A DNA stretch of 51,957 nt. It comes from Nitrosomonadales bacterium (GTDB taxonomy: Bacteria; Pseudomonadota; Gammaproteobacteria; Burkholderiales; Gallionellaceae). The notes under the pieces were generated by a model that worked only from the letters and a program-made list of their open reading frames with translations, ran no database searches and was not told the origin of the DNA. The translations under genes were made by a program, and so were the position numbers. The DNA is taken from assembly GCA_016234685.1 (NCBI GenBank), contig JACRAT010000004.1, positions 1-51,957 on the forward strand, given 5' to 3'. Positions 17,500 to 26,026 of this stretch are shown one piece after another; position 1 is the stretch's first letter; every line of letters starts with the position of its first letter.

Positions 17500-19569
17500 A
17501 TGATGATACGAGGCTGGTTTCGCAGTCAGAGCTTGCACCGCAAGCTATTGCTTACCAATCTGTTGGCGACGGCGCTCGCCTTTCTGCTGGGTCTGCTGAT
17601 TATCTCGCTGGGGGTCTGGCAGGAAGGTCATCAGCGGGCGGAGCTCGACGGTTTGACGCGCGCCCGTGTGATCGCCGACAACTCCGCCGCCGGGCTGATG
17701 TTTCAGGACAAGGATTCCGTGGCGGCCACCCTTGACGTATTGCGGGTGGATGGCCGGGTATTGTTCGCCGCTGTTTATGATCGGGACGGGAAGTTGTTCG
17801 TCGGCTTGGGGGCGAGCCAGCCGGCAATAGAGCCGCCCGGAAAGTTGGCAATGACGGCGGCGGAGGCGCGGTTTAGCGGAGGTTATCTCGATGTGTGGGC
17901 GCCGGTCAGCATCAAGGGCGAGTCGTCCGGTATGTTGCTGATCCGCGAGGATATGTCGGCACTCTATCTGCATATCGCCAGACTGGTGGGGATCGTGCTG
18001 CTGAGTTCGCTGATCTCCGGGGGGCTGGCGACGTTGCTGGTATACCGCATGTTGCAGCGCGTGATCTCACCCCTGTCTGGCTTGTCTCTGTTGATGCAGC
18101 AGGTCTCGCAGAAGGGCGATTATTCCAGCCGGGCGGAGGTGTCCAGTCGGGATGAGGTGGGCGAGCTGGCTGAGAGCTTCAATCTGATGCTGGACCAGAT
18201 CGAGCGCAACAACATCGCCTTGTCCTGTGAGCTCAACCAGCGGCGAGACGCCGAGATCAAGCTCGACCGACTGGCGCATTACGACAATGTGACCCAGCTG
18301 ACCAATCGCCATTATTTCGAGCATCGTTTGCACACTCTGTTGCGTGAGATGTCGACGCGGGGTGAGCGTGCTGCGCTGATGTTTATCGACTTGGATAACT
18401 TCAAGGATGTGAACGACACCTATGGCCACCACATCGGCGATCAATTGCTGCGCACGGTGGGTGCGCGCATGGCGCAATCCTTGCGTTCCGAGGATGAAGT
18501 CAGCCGCCTAGGGGGCGATGAGTTCGCGGTGTTGCTCACCCGGATCTCCGAGTTGGCTCAGGTCGAAGTGGTCGCCAGCAAGATACTCAAGCTCATCGCG
18601 CAGCCGGTTTTTATCGAAGGGCACGAGATCTTCGTCGGGGTTTCCATCGGTACGGTGATGTTGCCCGACGATACGATTGATTTCAATTGCGCCTTGCGCT
18701 ATGCGGATATGGCGATGTATCACGCCAAGCATTTGGGCAGGAACAATCATCAGTTCTACCGGCGCGAGTTGTCCGAGGAGCAAGGGCAGCGTCTGTTGCT
18801 GGAATCCAACCTGAGGCGGGCGCTGGAGCGTGACGAATTCGAGGTGTTCTTCCAGCCGATACACTCGCTGGCGGAAGGTCGAGCCCTGCTGGGGGCCGAG
18901 GCATTGATCCGTTGGCGGCATCCTGAGCTTGGGCTGGTTCCTCCCGCTGACTTCATTCCGATGGCCGAGGAGAGCGGATTGATCGTGCGCATCGGTGAGT
19001 GGGTGTTGCGCACGGCTTGTCAGGAGGCGATGCGCTGGCAGGGTGTCGGGGCGTCGGGGAAATATTTCGTGGCGGTCAATCTTTCGCCCTGCCAGTTGGC
19101 TGATGCCGAGCTGATCGCTCGGGTCAAGTCGGCGCTGAGCGATTCCGGCTTACCGCCGGAGTTACTGGAACTGGAGTTGACGGAATCCGTGCTGGCCGAC
19201 CAGTCCGAGGGCTCGGTGCAGAAACTGATACAGACTGCCGAGATGGGCGTGCAGCTGGTGCTGGATGATTTTGGCACGGGCTACTCGTCCTTGTCTTATC
19301 TCAAGCATTTCCCGATCACCAAACTCAAGATTGATCGCAGCTTCGTCAGTGAGCTGCCGGACGATCTGGATGATCGTTCGATCTGCGAAGCCATCGTCGG
19401 CCTGAGCAAGAGCTTGCAGGTGACGGTGCTGGCCGAGGGGATAGAGACGCTGGAGCAGGCCGAGTTGCTTCAGCGGATCGGTTGTCAGGAGGCGCAAGGT
19501 TTCTATTTCAATCGCCCGATGCCGGCAGAAGCGTTCCGGCAGTTGCTCGGCCAGGACGGAAATGGGTAG
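17500..19569 (+). CDS. YfiN-like membrane GGDEF-EAL protein
   Basis: A 689-residue protein. TM1 is about 17-42, with a periplasmic CHASE8-like domain 45-150 (RARVIADNSAAGLMFQDKDSVAATLDVLR is typical). TM2 is about 160-185, followed by HAMP 185-240, GGDEF domain 260-420 and EAL domain 440-680. The GGDEF motif is intact (338-342) with RxxD inhibitory site RSED just upstream. The EAL side keeps EALIRW (467), NLSP, ELTES, LDDFGTG, KIDRSF, AEGIET and QGFYF. Both activities are therefore possible, unlike YfiN itself, which lacks EAL. Its neighbours encode a YfiR-type periplasmic inhibitor and a TonB receptor, so outer-membrane or periplasmic state probably sets c-di-GMP output. Confidence 0.93.
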   Translation: MMIRGWFRSQSLHRKLLLTNLLATALAFLLGLLIISLGVWQEGHQRAELDGLTRARVIADNSAAGLMFQDKDSVAATLDVLRVDGRVLFAAVYDRDGKLFVGLGASQPAIEPPGKLAMTAAEARFSGGYLDVWAPVSIKGESSGMLLIREDMSALYLHIARLVGIVLLSSLISGGLATLLVYRMLQRVISPLSGLSLLMQQVSQKGDYSSRAEVSSRDEVGELAESFNLMLDQIERNNIALSCELNQRRDAEIKLDRLAHYDNVTQLTNRHYFEHRLHTLLREMSTRGERAALMFIDLDNFKDVNDTYGHHIGDQLLRTVGARMAQSLRSEDEVSRLGGDEFAVLLTRISELAQVEVVASKILKLIAQPVFIEGHEIFVGVSIGTVMLPDDTIDFNCALRYADMAMYHAKHLGRNNHQFYRRELSEEQGQRLLLESNLRRALERDEFEVFFQPIHSLAEGRALLGAEALIRWRHPELGLVPPADFIPMAEESGLIVRIGEWVLRTACQEAMRWQGVGASGKYFVAVNLSPCQLADAELIARVKSALSDSGLPPELLELELTESVLADQSEGSVQKLIQTAEMGVQLVLDDFGTGYSSLSYLKHFPITKLKIDRSFVSELPDDLDDRSICEAIVGLSKSLQVTVLAEGIETLEQAELLQRIGCQEAQGFYFNRPMPAEAFRQLLGQDGNG

Positions 19570-19610
19570 AAAAAACAGCAACGAATACCTGAGGTGTCTG
19601 GCGATTCACC

Positions 19611-19638
19611 TTGATTTATCGTGATAATTCGGTATGCT
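19611..19638 (+). promoter_or_regulatory. Sigma-70 promoter of pbpG
   Basis: TTGATT (19611-19616), 16-base spacer, TATGCT (19633-19638), 29 bases before the ATG of the PBP7-like gene. Confidence 0.55.
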
Positions 19639-19667
19639 TTAGGCGTTATCCTGAAGCTGGAGGAGCT

Positions 19668-20558
19668 ATGAAGAGAAAACTGATGTTGTTGTTGCTGGCA
19701 GGTTGCGCCTCGATGGCGCCGATCGCTGAAGCTAGGCAGCACAAGAATGCGGATGATGAGTTGACGCGCTTGGTTCTGAAAAAGACCTCGTCGCCCAAGC
19801 TGCGTTCGAATATCGCACTGATTTACGACGAAAAAGATCAAAACTCGCTGTACTCGAAGAACGCTGATGCCATCGTGCCTATCGCTTCGATCACCAAGCT
19901 GATGACGGCGATGGTGGTGCTGGATGCCAAGTTGCCGCTGGACGAAAAGATCACTATCACCGAGCAGGACATCGACAAGCTGAAAGGCACGCATTCGCGG
20001 ATGCGTCCCGGCATGTCGCTGACTCGTGCGGAGATGCTCAAGCTGGCGCTGATGTCGTCGGAGAATCGCGCTGCCTCTGCGCTGGCCCGCACTTATCCCG
20101 GCGGTACGCCTGCGGCGGTGGCGAAGATGAACGAGAAGGCGCGCGAACTTGGCATGGGCAATACCCGCTTTCTGGATTCATCCGGCCTGAATAGTTCGAA
20201 TGTCTCGACCGCTCAGGATCTGGTGAAGATGGTTTCGGCGGCTCGGCATTATTCCGAGATACATCAGTACACTACGTCTACTCAGCATCTGGCCTCGCCG
20301 CAGGGCTATCGCCCCTTGCAGTACATCAACTCCAATCCCTTGGTGCGTAACGGCTCGTGGGAGATCGGCGTGAGCAAGACCGGCTTCATCAATGAGGCAG
20401 GGCGTTGTCTGGTGATGGAGGCGAAGATCTCGCAGCGTCCGGTCATCATCGTGCTGCTGGATTCGCAAGGCAAGCAGACGCGCGTGGGCGATGCCAATCG
20501 TATCAAACGCTGGATGGAAAGCGCTTTGCCGCGCAACCGCAATACTCGAAACAGCTGA
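19668..20558 (+). CDS. pbpG: D-alanyl-D-alanine endopeptidase (PBP7-like)
   Basis: A 296-residue low-molecular-weight penicillin-binding protein of the S11 family. It should cut D-Ala-meso-DAP cross-links in peptidoglycan. The signal peptide is 1-24 (GCASMAPIAEA). Active-site motifs are S74-ITK77, S131-EN133 and K237-TG239. Ser74 is the nucleophile and penicillin target. The ATG at 19668 has a strong SD (GGAGGAG); the frame is open further upstream but without SD and across the promoter. Transcribed alone, it ends at two nested hairpins. Length and the missing C-terminal membrane anchor favour PBP7 over DacA-type carboxypeptidases. Confidence 0.92.
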   Translation: MKRKLMLLLLAGCASMAPIAEARQHKNADDELTRLVLKKTSSPKLRSNIALIYDEKDQNSLYSKNADAIVPIASITKLMTAMVVLDAKLPLDEKITITEQDIDKLKGTHSRMRPGMSLTRAEMLKLALMSSENRAASALARTYPGGTPAAVAKMNEKARELGMGNTRFLDSSGLNSSNVSTAQDLVKMVSAARHYSEIHQYTTSTQHLASPQGYRPLQYINSNPLVRNGSWEIGVSKTGFINEAGRCLVMEAKISQRPVIIVLLDSQGKQTRVGDANRIKRWMESALPRNRNTRNS

Positions 20559-20609
20559 TTGCTGTTTTTTGATTTGATCTGACGAAGGGGCGCAAGCCCC
20601 TTCTTTTTT
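20551..20609 (+). terminator. Tandem terminators after pbpG
   Basis: A small ACAGC/GCTGT hairpin with T6 overlaps the pbpG stop (20551-20570). A strong GAAGGGGC-GCAA-GCCCCTTC hairpin with T6 follows at 20584-20609. The second ends only four bases before the ATG of the MFS gene. Confidence 0.9.
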
Positions 20610-20613
20610 GCCT

Positions 20614-21903
20614 ATGCCTTATCAACAGATACGTCGTTTGCGCTGGACCGCCTTCCTGCTAGTGGTGTTGTGCTACATGCTGGCCTTCTTTCATCGCATG
20701 GCCCCGGCGGCCATCGCGGGCGAGTTGCAGCATGACTTTCAGGCCAGCGGCGCTGCCCTGGGTGCGCTGGCCGCGATGTATTTCTACATCTACACCGTGA
20801 TGCAGATCCCCGTTGGCGTGATGGCCGATACGTTGGGCGTGCGGCGCATCGTCACGGCTGGGGCGCTGGTGTCTGGCATTGGCTCGCTGATGTTTGCCAC
20901 GGCGGAATCTCTACCGATGGCTTACGCCGGGCGTCTGTTGGTCGGGCTGGGCGTGTCGGTGTTCTTTATCTCGTTGATGAAGCTCAATGCCGTGTGGTTC
21001 CATGACCGCCATTTCGGCGCGGCAGGTGGGCTGACCATTCTGCTGGGGAATATGGGGGCGGTGCTGGCTGCCTCCCCTCTGGTGTGGCTGGTGGGGCAGA
21101 CTTCCTGGCGTAATGTGTTCGTCGCGGTCGGTGTGTTGTCTCTGCTGCTGGCGGTATTGGTGTGGTGGCAAGTGCGCAATCAGCCGGGCGATGTCGGCCT
21201 GCCCAGTCTGCGTGAGCTGGAAGGCAAGCCGCCGCATCCTAGGCATAAAGGCCATTGGTGGGATGGCTTGGTGCGGGTGGCAAAGAATCGCGCGACTTGG
21301 CCCGGTTTCTTTCCTAACTTCGGCATCGCGGGGACGCTGTTTGCCTTTGCGGGCTTGTGGGCAGTGCCCTACCTCTGTGGGGCGCACGGCCTGAGTCGAG
21401 AAGTCGCCAGCCAGCACAACAGCCTACTCCTGCTGGGGTTCGCCATCGGCGCGTTGTGCTGCGGCATGTTGTCGGATCGTATCGGGCGGCGCAAGCCCAT
21501 CATCGTCGGTGGGGCGCTACTCTATGTGCTGTGCTGGCTGCCCATCCTTGGGCTCTGGCAACTGCCGCTGACATGGAGCTACGCGCAGTTCTTCGTGATG
21601 GGCTTTGTCGCCTCAGGCTTTACGCTGGCTTGGGCGGCGGCCAAGGAGGTCAATCCGCCTGCGCTATCCGGCATGGCGACCAGCGTGGTGAATACCGGCT
21701 CCTTCATCGGTGCGGGCATTCTGCAACCGCTGGTGGGTTGGGTGATGGATAGGGAATGGGCTGGGCAGGTGTCGGGTGGCGTGCGGCTCTATTCGCCCGA
21801 GAACTTCCAGAGCGGGCTGTCCGTGATGTTCGCTTTCGCCTTGGTCGGGCTGATAGGGGCTTGCTTCATACGTGAAACCCATTGCCGGTATCCGGCGGAT
21901 TGA
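20614..21903 (+). CDS. MFS transporter
   Basis: A 429-residue major facilitator with about 12 membrane helices. It carries the MFS loop 2-3 signature (GVMADTLGVRRI) and its repeat in loop 8-9 (GMLSDRIGRRKP). The family resembles the nitrate/glucarate/oxalate-type sugar and organic acid permeases, but the substrate is not clear. The odd point is the start: the ATG (or a TTG six bases before it) directly follows the T-run of the pbpG terminator and has no free SD, because the only purine-rich stretch is in the hairpin stem. A later in-frame start would remove the first helix, so 20614 is kept. Confidence 0.88.
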   Translation: MPYQQIRRLRWTAFLLVVLCYMLAFFHRMAPAAIAGELQHDFQASGAALGALAAMYFYIYTVMQIPVGVMADTLGVRRIVTAGALVSGIGSLMFATAESLPMAYAGRLLVGLGVSVFFISLMKLNAVWFHDRHFGAAGGLTILLGNMGAVLAASPLVWLVGQTSWRNVFVAVGVLSLLLAVLVWWQVRNQPGDVGLPSLRELEGKPPHPRHKGHWWDGLVRVAKNRATWPGFFPNFGIAGTLFAFAGLWAVPYLCGAHGLSREVASQHNSLLLLGFAIGALCCGMLSDRIGRRKPIIVGGALLYVLCWLPILGLWQLPLTWSYAQFFVMGFVASGFTLAWAAAKEVNPPALSGMATSVVNTGSFIGAGILQPLVGWVMDREWAGQVSGGVRLYSPENFQSGLSVMFAFALVGLIGACFIRETHCRYPAD

Positions 21904-21940
21904 AATGCGCGGGTTTGATCTAAGGCTGAGTTACTGGGAA

Positions 21941-21974
21941 ACAAAGAAGCCACTGCAAGCAGTGGCTTCTTTGT
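21941..21974. terminator. Bidirectional terminator between MFS gene and tRNAs
   Basis: A perfect 16-bp stem, ACAAAGAAGCCACTGC with its complement, with a two-base AA centre. It lies between the convergent MFS gene (+) and the tRNA-Glu gene (-), and can serve both. T-rich bases follow on the minus-strand side. Confidence 0.85.
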
Positions 21975-21982
21975 ACGCTGTG

Positions 21983-22058
21983 TGGCGTCCCCACGGGGAT
22001 TCGAACCCCGGTTACCGCCGTGAAAGGGCGATGTCCTAGGCCTCTAGACGATGGGGAC
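21983..22058 (-). tRNA. tRNA-Glu(UUC)
   Basis: The reverse strand reads GTCCCCATCGTCTAGAGGCC..., anticodon loop CTTTCAC, T-arm GGTTCGAATCC and encoded CCA. 76 bases including CCA, acceptor stem fully paired. It lies downstream of gltX and tRNA-Ala on the same strand, so the synthetase and its substrate tRNA may share a transcript. Confidence 0.97.
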
Positions 22059-22079
22059 GTAGGACTTCCGTTCTTCTTT

Positions 22080-22155
<76 letters not shown>

Positions 22156-22222
22156 GTACCTCGAAAGAGCGCGCATTATATTGACCGATTCGAGAGTTGT
22201 AAAGCCGGTTCACGAATATTTT

Positions 22223-23614
22223 TTATAGATGCTTTCTTAACCGTGCCAGCGCCAGTTCGCGCGGGAATAATGCGACCACTGCATCTGCCGATGGCGTATG
22301 AGTCTGTCCAACCAACATCACGCGCAAGGGCATCGCCAGCTTGGGCATCTTGATGCCATGTTTGCCGATGATGGACTTGATGAGTGCGCCGATGGCGGCG
22401 GCGTTCCACTCTGCGGATTCCAGTTCGGTTGCTAGCTCCTTCAGCGCGGGGGTGGCCTCCGGGGTGAGTTGCTCGGCCAGCAGTTCTGCCGATGGGTGCA
22501 GGTCGATGTAGAACACCTCGGCTTCGTCGGCCAGTTGATTCAGATTGGTGGAGCGGCCCTTGTATAAAGCCACGATCTCAGTCAACACTGGGGCGTCGGT
22601 GACGGTCACGCCGCGCGCTTCGAGGCGGGTGCGCACCAGAGTTGCCAGTCGCACATCGTCGGCCTGCTTGATGTAGTGCGCGTTCAGCCAGTTGAGCTTC
22701 TCGGTGTTGAACTGCGCCGCCGAGGGCGTAATGTGGTCGAGGTCGAACCACTGGGTGAACTGCGCCATGTCAAAGATCTCGGCATCGCCGTGCGACCAAC
22801 CCAAGCGCGCCAGATAGTTCAGCACCGCTTCCGGCAGATAGCCGTCTTCGTCGTATTGCATCACGCTCACCGCGCCGTGGCGCTTGGAGAGCTTCTGGCC
22901 GTCGTCGCCCAGAATCATCGAAAGATGCGCGTAGTGCGGCACGTGCGCGCCTAGCGCCTTGAGGATGTTGATCTGGCGCGGGGTGTTGTTGACGTGGTCG
23001 TCGCCGCGTATGACGTGGGTGATGCCCATGTCGTGGTCGTCCACTACCACGCAGAAGTTGTAGGTGGGGGTGCCGTCGGAGCGGGCGATGATGAGGTCGT
23101 CCAGTTCGCTGTTGGCGAACTCGATGTAGCCCTTCACCGTGTCCATCCACGCAGTCACGCCCTCGGTCGGGCTCTTGAAGCGGATCACCGGATTCACGTC
23201 GCTCGGCACTTCGGGCAGCGTCTTGCCTTCTTCGGGACGCCAGCGCCCGTCATAACGCGGTTTCTCGCCCCGCGCGCGCTGCGCTTCGCGGATCGCGTCC
23301 AACTCTTCCGACGACATGTAGCAGCGGTAGGCCGAGCCTTCGTCCAGCATCTGCTGGATGACCTCCTTGTAACGCGCCATGCGCTGCATCTGGTAGAACG
23401 GACCTTCATCGTGCGCCAGTCCCAGCCAGTTCATGCCGTCGAGGATGGCCTGCACCGCTTCCGGGGTGGAGCGCTCCACATCGGTGTCTTCGATGCGCAG
23501 GATGAACGTGCCTTCGTGGCGGCGGGCGTAAGCCCAAGAGAACAGCGCGGTGCGCGCGCCGCCGATGTGCAGGTAGCCAGTGGGGCTGGGGGCGAAACGG
23601 GTGCGGACGGTCAT
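22223..23614 (-). CDS. gltX: Glutamate--tRNA ligase
   Basis: A 463-residue class I synthetase. The HIGH motif appears as HIGG (16-19) after [10 protein letters not shown], and the KMSKS motif as KLSKR near residue 241. [34 protein letters not shown] and the C-terminal helical anticodon-binding domain match bacterial GluRS. It charges tRNA-Glu and feeds both protein and tetrapyrrole synthesis. tRNA-Ala and tRNA-Glu follow on the same strand without a terminator before 21974. The ATG at 23614 fits the family start. Length is normal. Confidence 0.97.
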   Translation of the reverse strand: MTVRTRFAPSPTGYLHIGGARTALFSWAYARRHEGTFILRIEDTDVERSTPEAVQAILDGMNWLGLAHDEGPFYQMQRMARYKEVIQQMLDEGSAYRCYMSSEELDAIREAQRARGEKPRYDGRWRPEEGKTLPEVPSDVNPVIRFKSPTEGVTAWMDTVKGYIEFANSELDDLIIARSDGTPTYNFCVVVDDHDMGITHVIRGDDHVNNTPRQINILKALGAHVPHYAHLSMILGDDGQKLSKRHGAVSVMQYDEDGYLPEAVLNYLARLGWSHGDAEIFDMAQFTQWFDLDHITPSAAQFNTEKLNWLNAHYIKQADDVRLATLVRTRLEARGVTVTDAPVLTEIVALYKGRSTNLNQLADEAEVFYIDLHPSAELLAEQLTPEATPALKELATELESAEWNAAAIGALIKSIIGKHGIKMPKLAMPLRVMLVGQTHTPSADAVVALFPRELALARLRKHL

Positions 23615-23679
23615 GGTCGTGGTGGGTAATGGAAAGGGCGCATTTTACGTCAGCTTGGCGCCCGGGCGCGACAAACAAA

Positions 23680-23709
23680 TTGACCAAAAGGCTGACGGTG
23701 TGATTTAAT
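23680..23709 (+). promoter_or_regulatory. tRNA-Val promoter with GC-rich discriminator
   Basis: TTGACC (23680-23685), 18-base spacer, TTTAAT (23704-23709), then CCGCGCCC between the -10 and the expected start. A GC-rich discriminator is typical of stringently controlled stable-RNA promoters. Confidence 0.65.
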
Positions 23710-23723
23710 CCGCGCCCTCAATT

Positions 23724-23798
23724 GGGCGGTTAGCTCAGCGGTAGAGCACTGCCTTCACACGGCAGGGGTCACTGGTTCGAACCCAGTATCGCCCACCA
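23724..23798 (+). tRNA. tRNA-Val(CAC)
   Basis: Begins GGGCGGTTAGCTCAGCGG, anticodon stem CTGCC/GGCAG with loop TTCACAC (anticodon CAC), T-arm GGTTCGAACCC, ends GCCCACCA with encoded CCA. 75 bases. No terminator is seen before ispB. Confidence 0.97.
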
Positions 23799-23911
23799 AT
23801 TGTTCTAGTGTGAATGGGGGCGGTAGTTGAGTAATTCCAAGCAAGCTGGCTTCCGTACTGTTCATGCCTTCCAACCTGTCGTGATCTTCGCCCTGAGAGT
23901 CGAGGTTCGTC

Positions 23912-24880
23912 GTGTCGTTTGACGCTATCAAGCAATTACTTGCCGCCGATATGTCCGCCGTGGATGCGGTGATTCGTGCGCGTTTGCATTCCGAAGTCGT
24001 GCTGGTCAATCAGATAGGCGAATACATCGTCGGGAGTGGCGGCAAGCGGCTGCGTCCTGCACTGGTGGTGCTTTCTGCCAAGGCGTTCGGCTATCAAGGT
24101 TCGCATCATCACGATCTGGCGGCGGTGGTGGAGTTCATTCATACCGCCACTTTGCTGCATGACGACGTGGTCGATAAGTCTGATATGCGGCGCGGGCGCA
24201 GTACGGCCAATGCCTTGTTTGGCAATGCAGCCAGCGTGCTGGTCGGCGATTTTCTCTATTCCCGTGCATTCCAGATGATGGTCGAGGTCGGCGATATGCG
24301 CGTGATGCAGACGCTGGCTGATGCGACCAATGTGATTGCCGAGGGAGAGGTGTTGCAGTTGCTCAACTGTAACGACGCCGACGTGGATGTTGAAAGCTAT
24401 ATGCGCGTCATCCATTACAAGACGGCCAAGCTATTTGAGGCGTCCATGCGTTTGGGCGCCATCCTCGGCGGAGCCTCCCCCGAGATGGAGCGGGCTGCCG
24501 CCGCTTACGGGATGCATCTCGGCACGGCTTTCCAGCTGGTCGACGATGTGTTGGATTACTCGGCTGACGAGCAAGAGACCGGCAAGAATCTCGGCGACGA
24601 TCTGGCCGAGGGCAAGCCTACGTTGCCTTTGATTTACGCCATGCGGCACGGCAATGCCGAGCAGTCTGCGGTGGTGCGTAACGCCATTGAACAGGGCGAT
24701 ATTCAGGCTTTTGCAGCAGTGTTGCAGGCCGTTCGTGAAACCGGGGCGCTGGAGCACACTCGTGCGCAGGCGCAGCGAGAAACGGACGAGGCTTGTCGGG
24801 AATTTTTGGATTTGCCCGATTCGATTTACAAGCGTTCTCTGTTACAATTGGCCGACTTCGCGGCGACGCGGGTTTTTTGA
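23912..24880 (+). CDS. ispB: Octaprenyl diphosphate synthase
   Basis: A 322-residue trans-polyprenyl synthase making the side chain of ubiquinone/menaquinone. The first aspartate-rich motif is D84-D85-VV-D88 within LLHDDVVDKSDMRRG, the second is D211-D212-VL-D215 within FQLVDDVLDYS. GSGGKRLRPAL binds isopentenyl diphosphate. It starts at a GTG, preceded by a modest SD. The gene lies between tRNA-Val and tRNA-Pro with no terminators between the three, so they may be read together. IspB is favoured over shorter GGPP/FPP synthases by length and context-free similarity; chain length is not proven. Confidence 0.93.
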   Translation: MSFDAIKQLLAADMSAVDAVIRARLHSEVVLVNQIGEYIVGSGGKRLRPALVVLSAKAFGYQGSHHHDLAAVVEFIHTATLLHDDVVDKSDMRRGRSTANALFGNAASVLVGDFLYSRAFQMMVEVGDMRVMQTLADATNVIAEGEVLQLLNCNDADVDVESYMRVIHYKTAKLFEASMRLGAILGGASPEMERAAAAYGMHLGTAFQLVDDVLDYSADEQETGKNLGDDLAEGKPTLPLIYAMRHGNAEQSAVVRNAIEQGDIQAFAAVLQAVRETGALEHTRAQAQRETDEACREFLDLPDSIYKRSLLQLADFAATRVF

Positions 24881-24884
24881 TTTT

Positions 24885-24961
<77 letters not shown>

Positions 24962-25155
24962 AGTTCTTACTCGCTCTGTTCTTCCTTTTGTGCGTATCCG
25001 CCAGATTTTTGGTGTTTACAGGGAGGGGGCTCTGGGAGTAGTCCGTCCATTGCTAATAAAAATATATTTTGGATGGTTGTTTTGTGGAAGTAGAATCTAA
25101 TCTGCGTTAGCGGAATTCTGCTTCCCAAGAGTTTTTATAAATCCAGGAGTGAAAC

Positions 25156-25926
25156 ATGGCTATAGAGTTGTTCAATAATGGCACGCATCTGTGCCTGATG
25201 TTCGATGATCTGATTGATGATGAGAACAACGCCGCAGTACAAGCTAACCAATTCCTGATCGTGGATAACGGTCACGGCGCGCTGCTCGATCCGGGTGGCA
25301 ATATGACCTACAACGGTCTGCTGATGGCTATGCATAACTACTTTCCGCCCAAGCGTCTGGAGTACATCTTGGCTTCCCACGCTGACCCGGACATTATTGC
25401 TTCGATTAACAAGTGGATGATTCACGCGGATTGCCGTGTGGTGATCTCCAAGCTGTGGGCGCGTTTCGTTCCTCACTTTTGCAGCGGCAGCAATGCCGAA
25501 GGGCGTATCGAAGCGATTCCCGATGAAGGCATGAATCTGAAGTTGGGAGAGAGCATCATCAAGGCGGTTCCGGCCCACTTCATGCACTCGGAAGGCAATT
25601 TCCAGTTCTACGATCCGATCAGTAAGATCCTGTTCACCGGCGATATGGGCGCATCCATCGTCCATCACGGCGAAGCCGATACGCCAGTGGAGGATTTCCG
25701 TGCTCACATTCAGCACATGGAAGGTTTCCATCGCCGTTACATGATCTCCAACAAGATCTGCCGCTACTGGGTAAACATGGTGCGCCAGCTCGACGTGGAA
25801 ATGATCGTGCCGCAACATGGTCGCCCCTTTAAGGGCAAGAAGATGGTGAATGAGTTCCTGAACTGGATCGAGCATCTGCCTTGCGGCGTCGATCTGATGA
25901 CTCAGGACAATTACCGCCTGCCCTGA
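25156..25926 (+). CDS. ODP-like diiron oxygen-binding protein (MBL fold)
   Basis: A 256-residue metallo-beta-lactamase-fold protein lacking the flavodoxin half of flavodiiron proteins, as in the oxygen-binding diiron protein (ODP) family. Expected metal ligands by flavodiiron spacing are H75-x-D77-x-D79, H144, D163 and H221 (SHADPD, FMHSEGN, FTGDMG, VPQHGRPF). The Glu is replaced by Asp77 and the following His by Ile80. In Treponema an ODP works as an oxygen/iron sensor in chemotaxis. Here a cytoplasmic chemoreceptor gene follows 100 bases downstream, supporting the same use. A good SD (AGGAG) precedes the ATG at 25156. No enzyme activity can be assigned from sequence. Confidence 0.85.
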   Translation: MAIELFNNGTHLCLMFDDLIDDENNAAVQANQFLIVDNGHGALLDPGGNMTYNGLLMAMHNYFPPKRLEYILASHADPDIIASINKWMIHADCRVVISKLWARFVPHFCSGSNAEGRIEAIPDEGMNLKLGESIIKAVPAHFMHSEGNFQFYDPISKILFTGDMGASIVHHGEADTPVEDFRAHIQHMEGFHRRYMISNKICRYWVNMVRQLDVEMIVPQHGRPFKGKKMVNEFLNWIEHLPCGVDLMTQDNYRLP

Positions 25927-25960
25927 TCGTAAGTAAACAGAGGGGGATTCCTCCCTTTGC

Positions 25961-25987
25961 TCAAGACTTCCCCTGATTGGCCGATAG
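25961..25987 (+). promoter_or_regulatory. FliA (sigma-28) promoter of the chemoreceptor gene
   Basis: TCAA (25961-25964), 15-base spacer, GCCGATAG (25980-25987): both blocks and the spacing fit the flagellar sigma-28 consensus (TAAA-N15-GCCGATAA). The start would fall about 25994-25997, some 30 bases before the ATG at 26027. Confidence 0.75.
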
Positions 25988-26020
25988 GTTCTAATACGGA
26001 ATATATCGGTCAATCAGGGG
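25970..26020 (+). repeat. 16-bp inverted repeat over the FliA -10 box and the chemoreceptor SD
   Basis: Left arm CCCCTGATTGGCCGAT (25970-25985), right arm ATCGGTCAATCAGGGG (26005-26020), 15 of 16 positions complementary, 19-base centre. The left arm overlaps the sigma-28 -10 element; the right arm contains the AGGGG SD. It could be an operator, or an RNA hairpin hiding the SD only in messages that read through from the ODP gene. Confidence 0.8.
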
Positions 26021-26026
26021 AAAATC

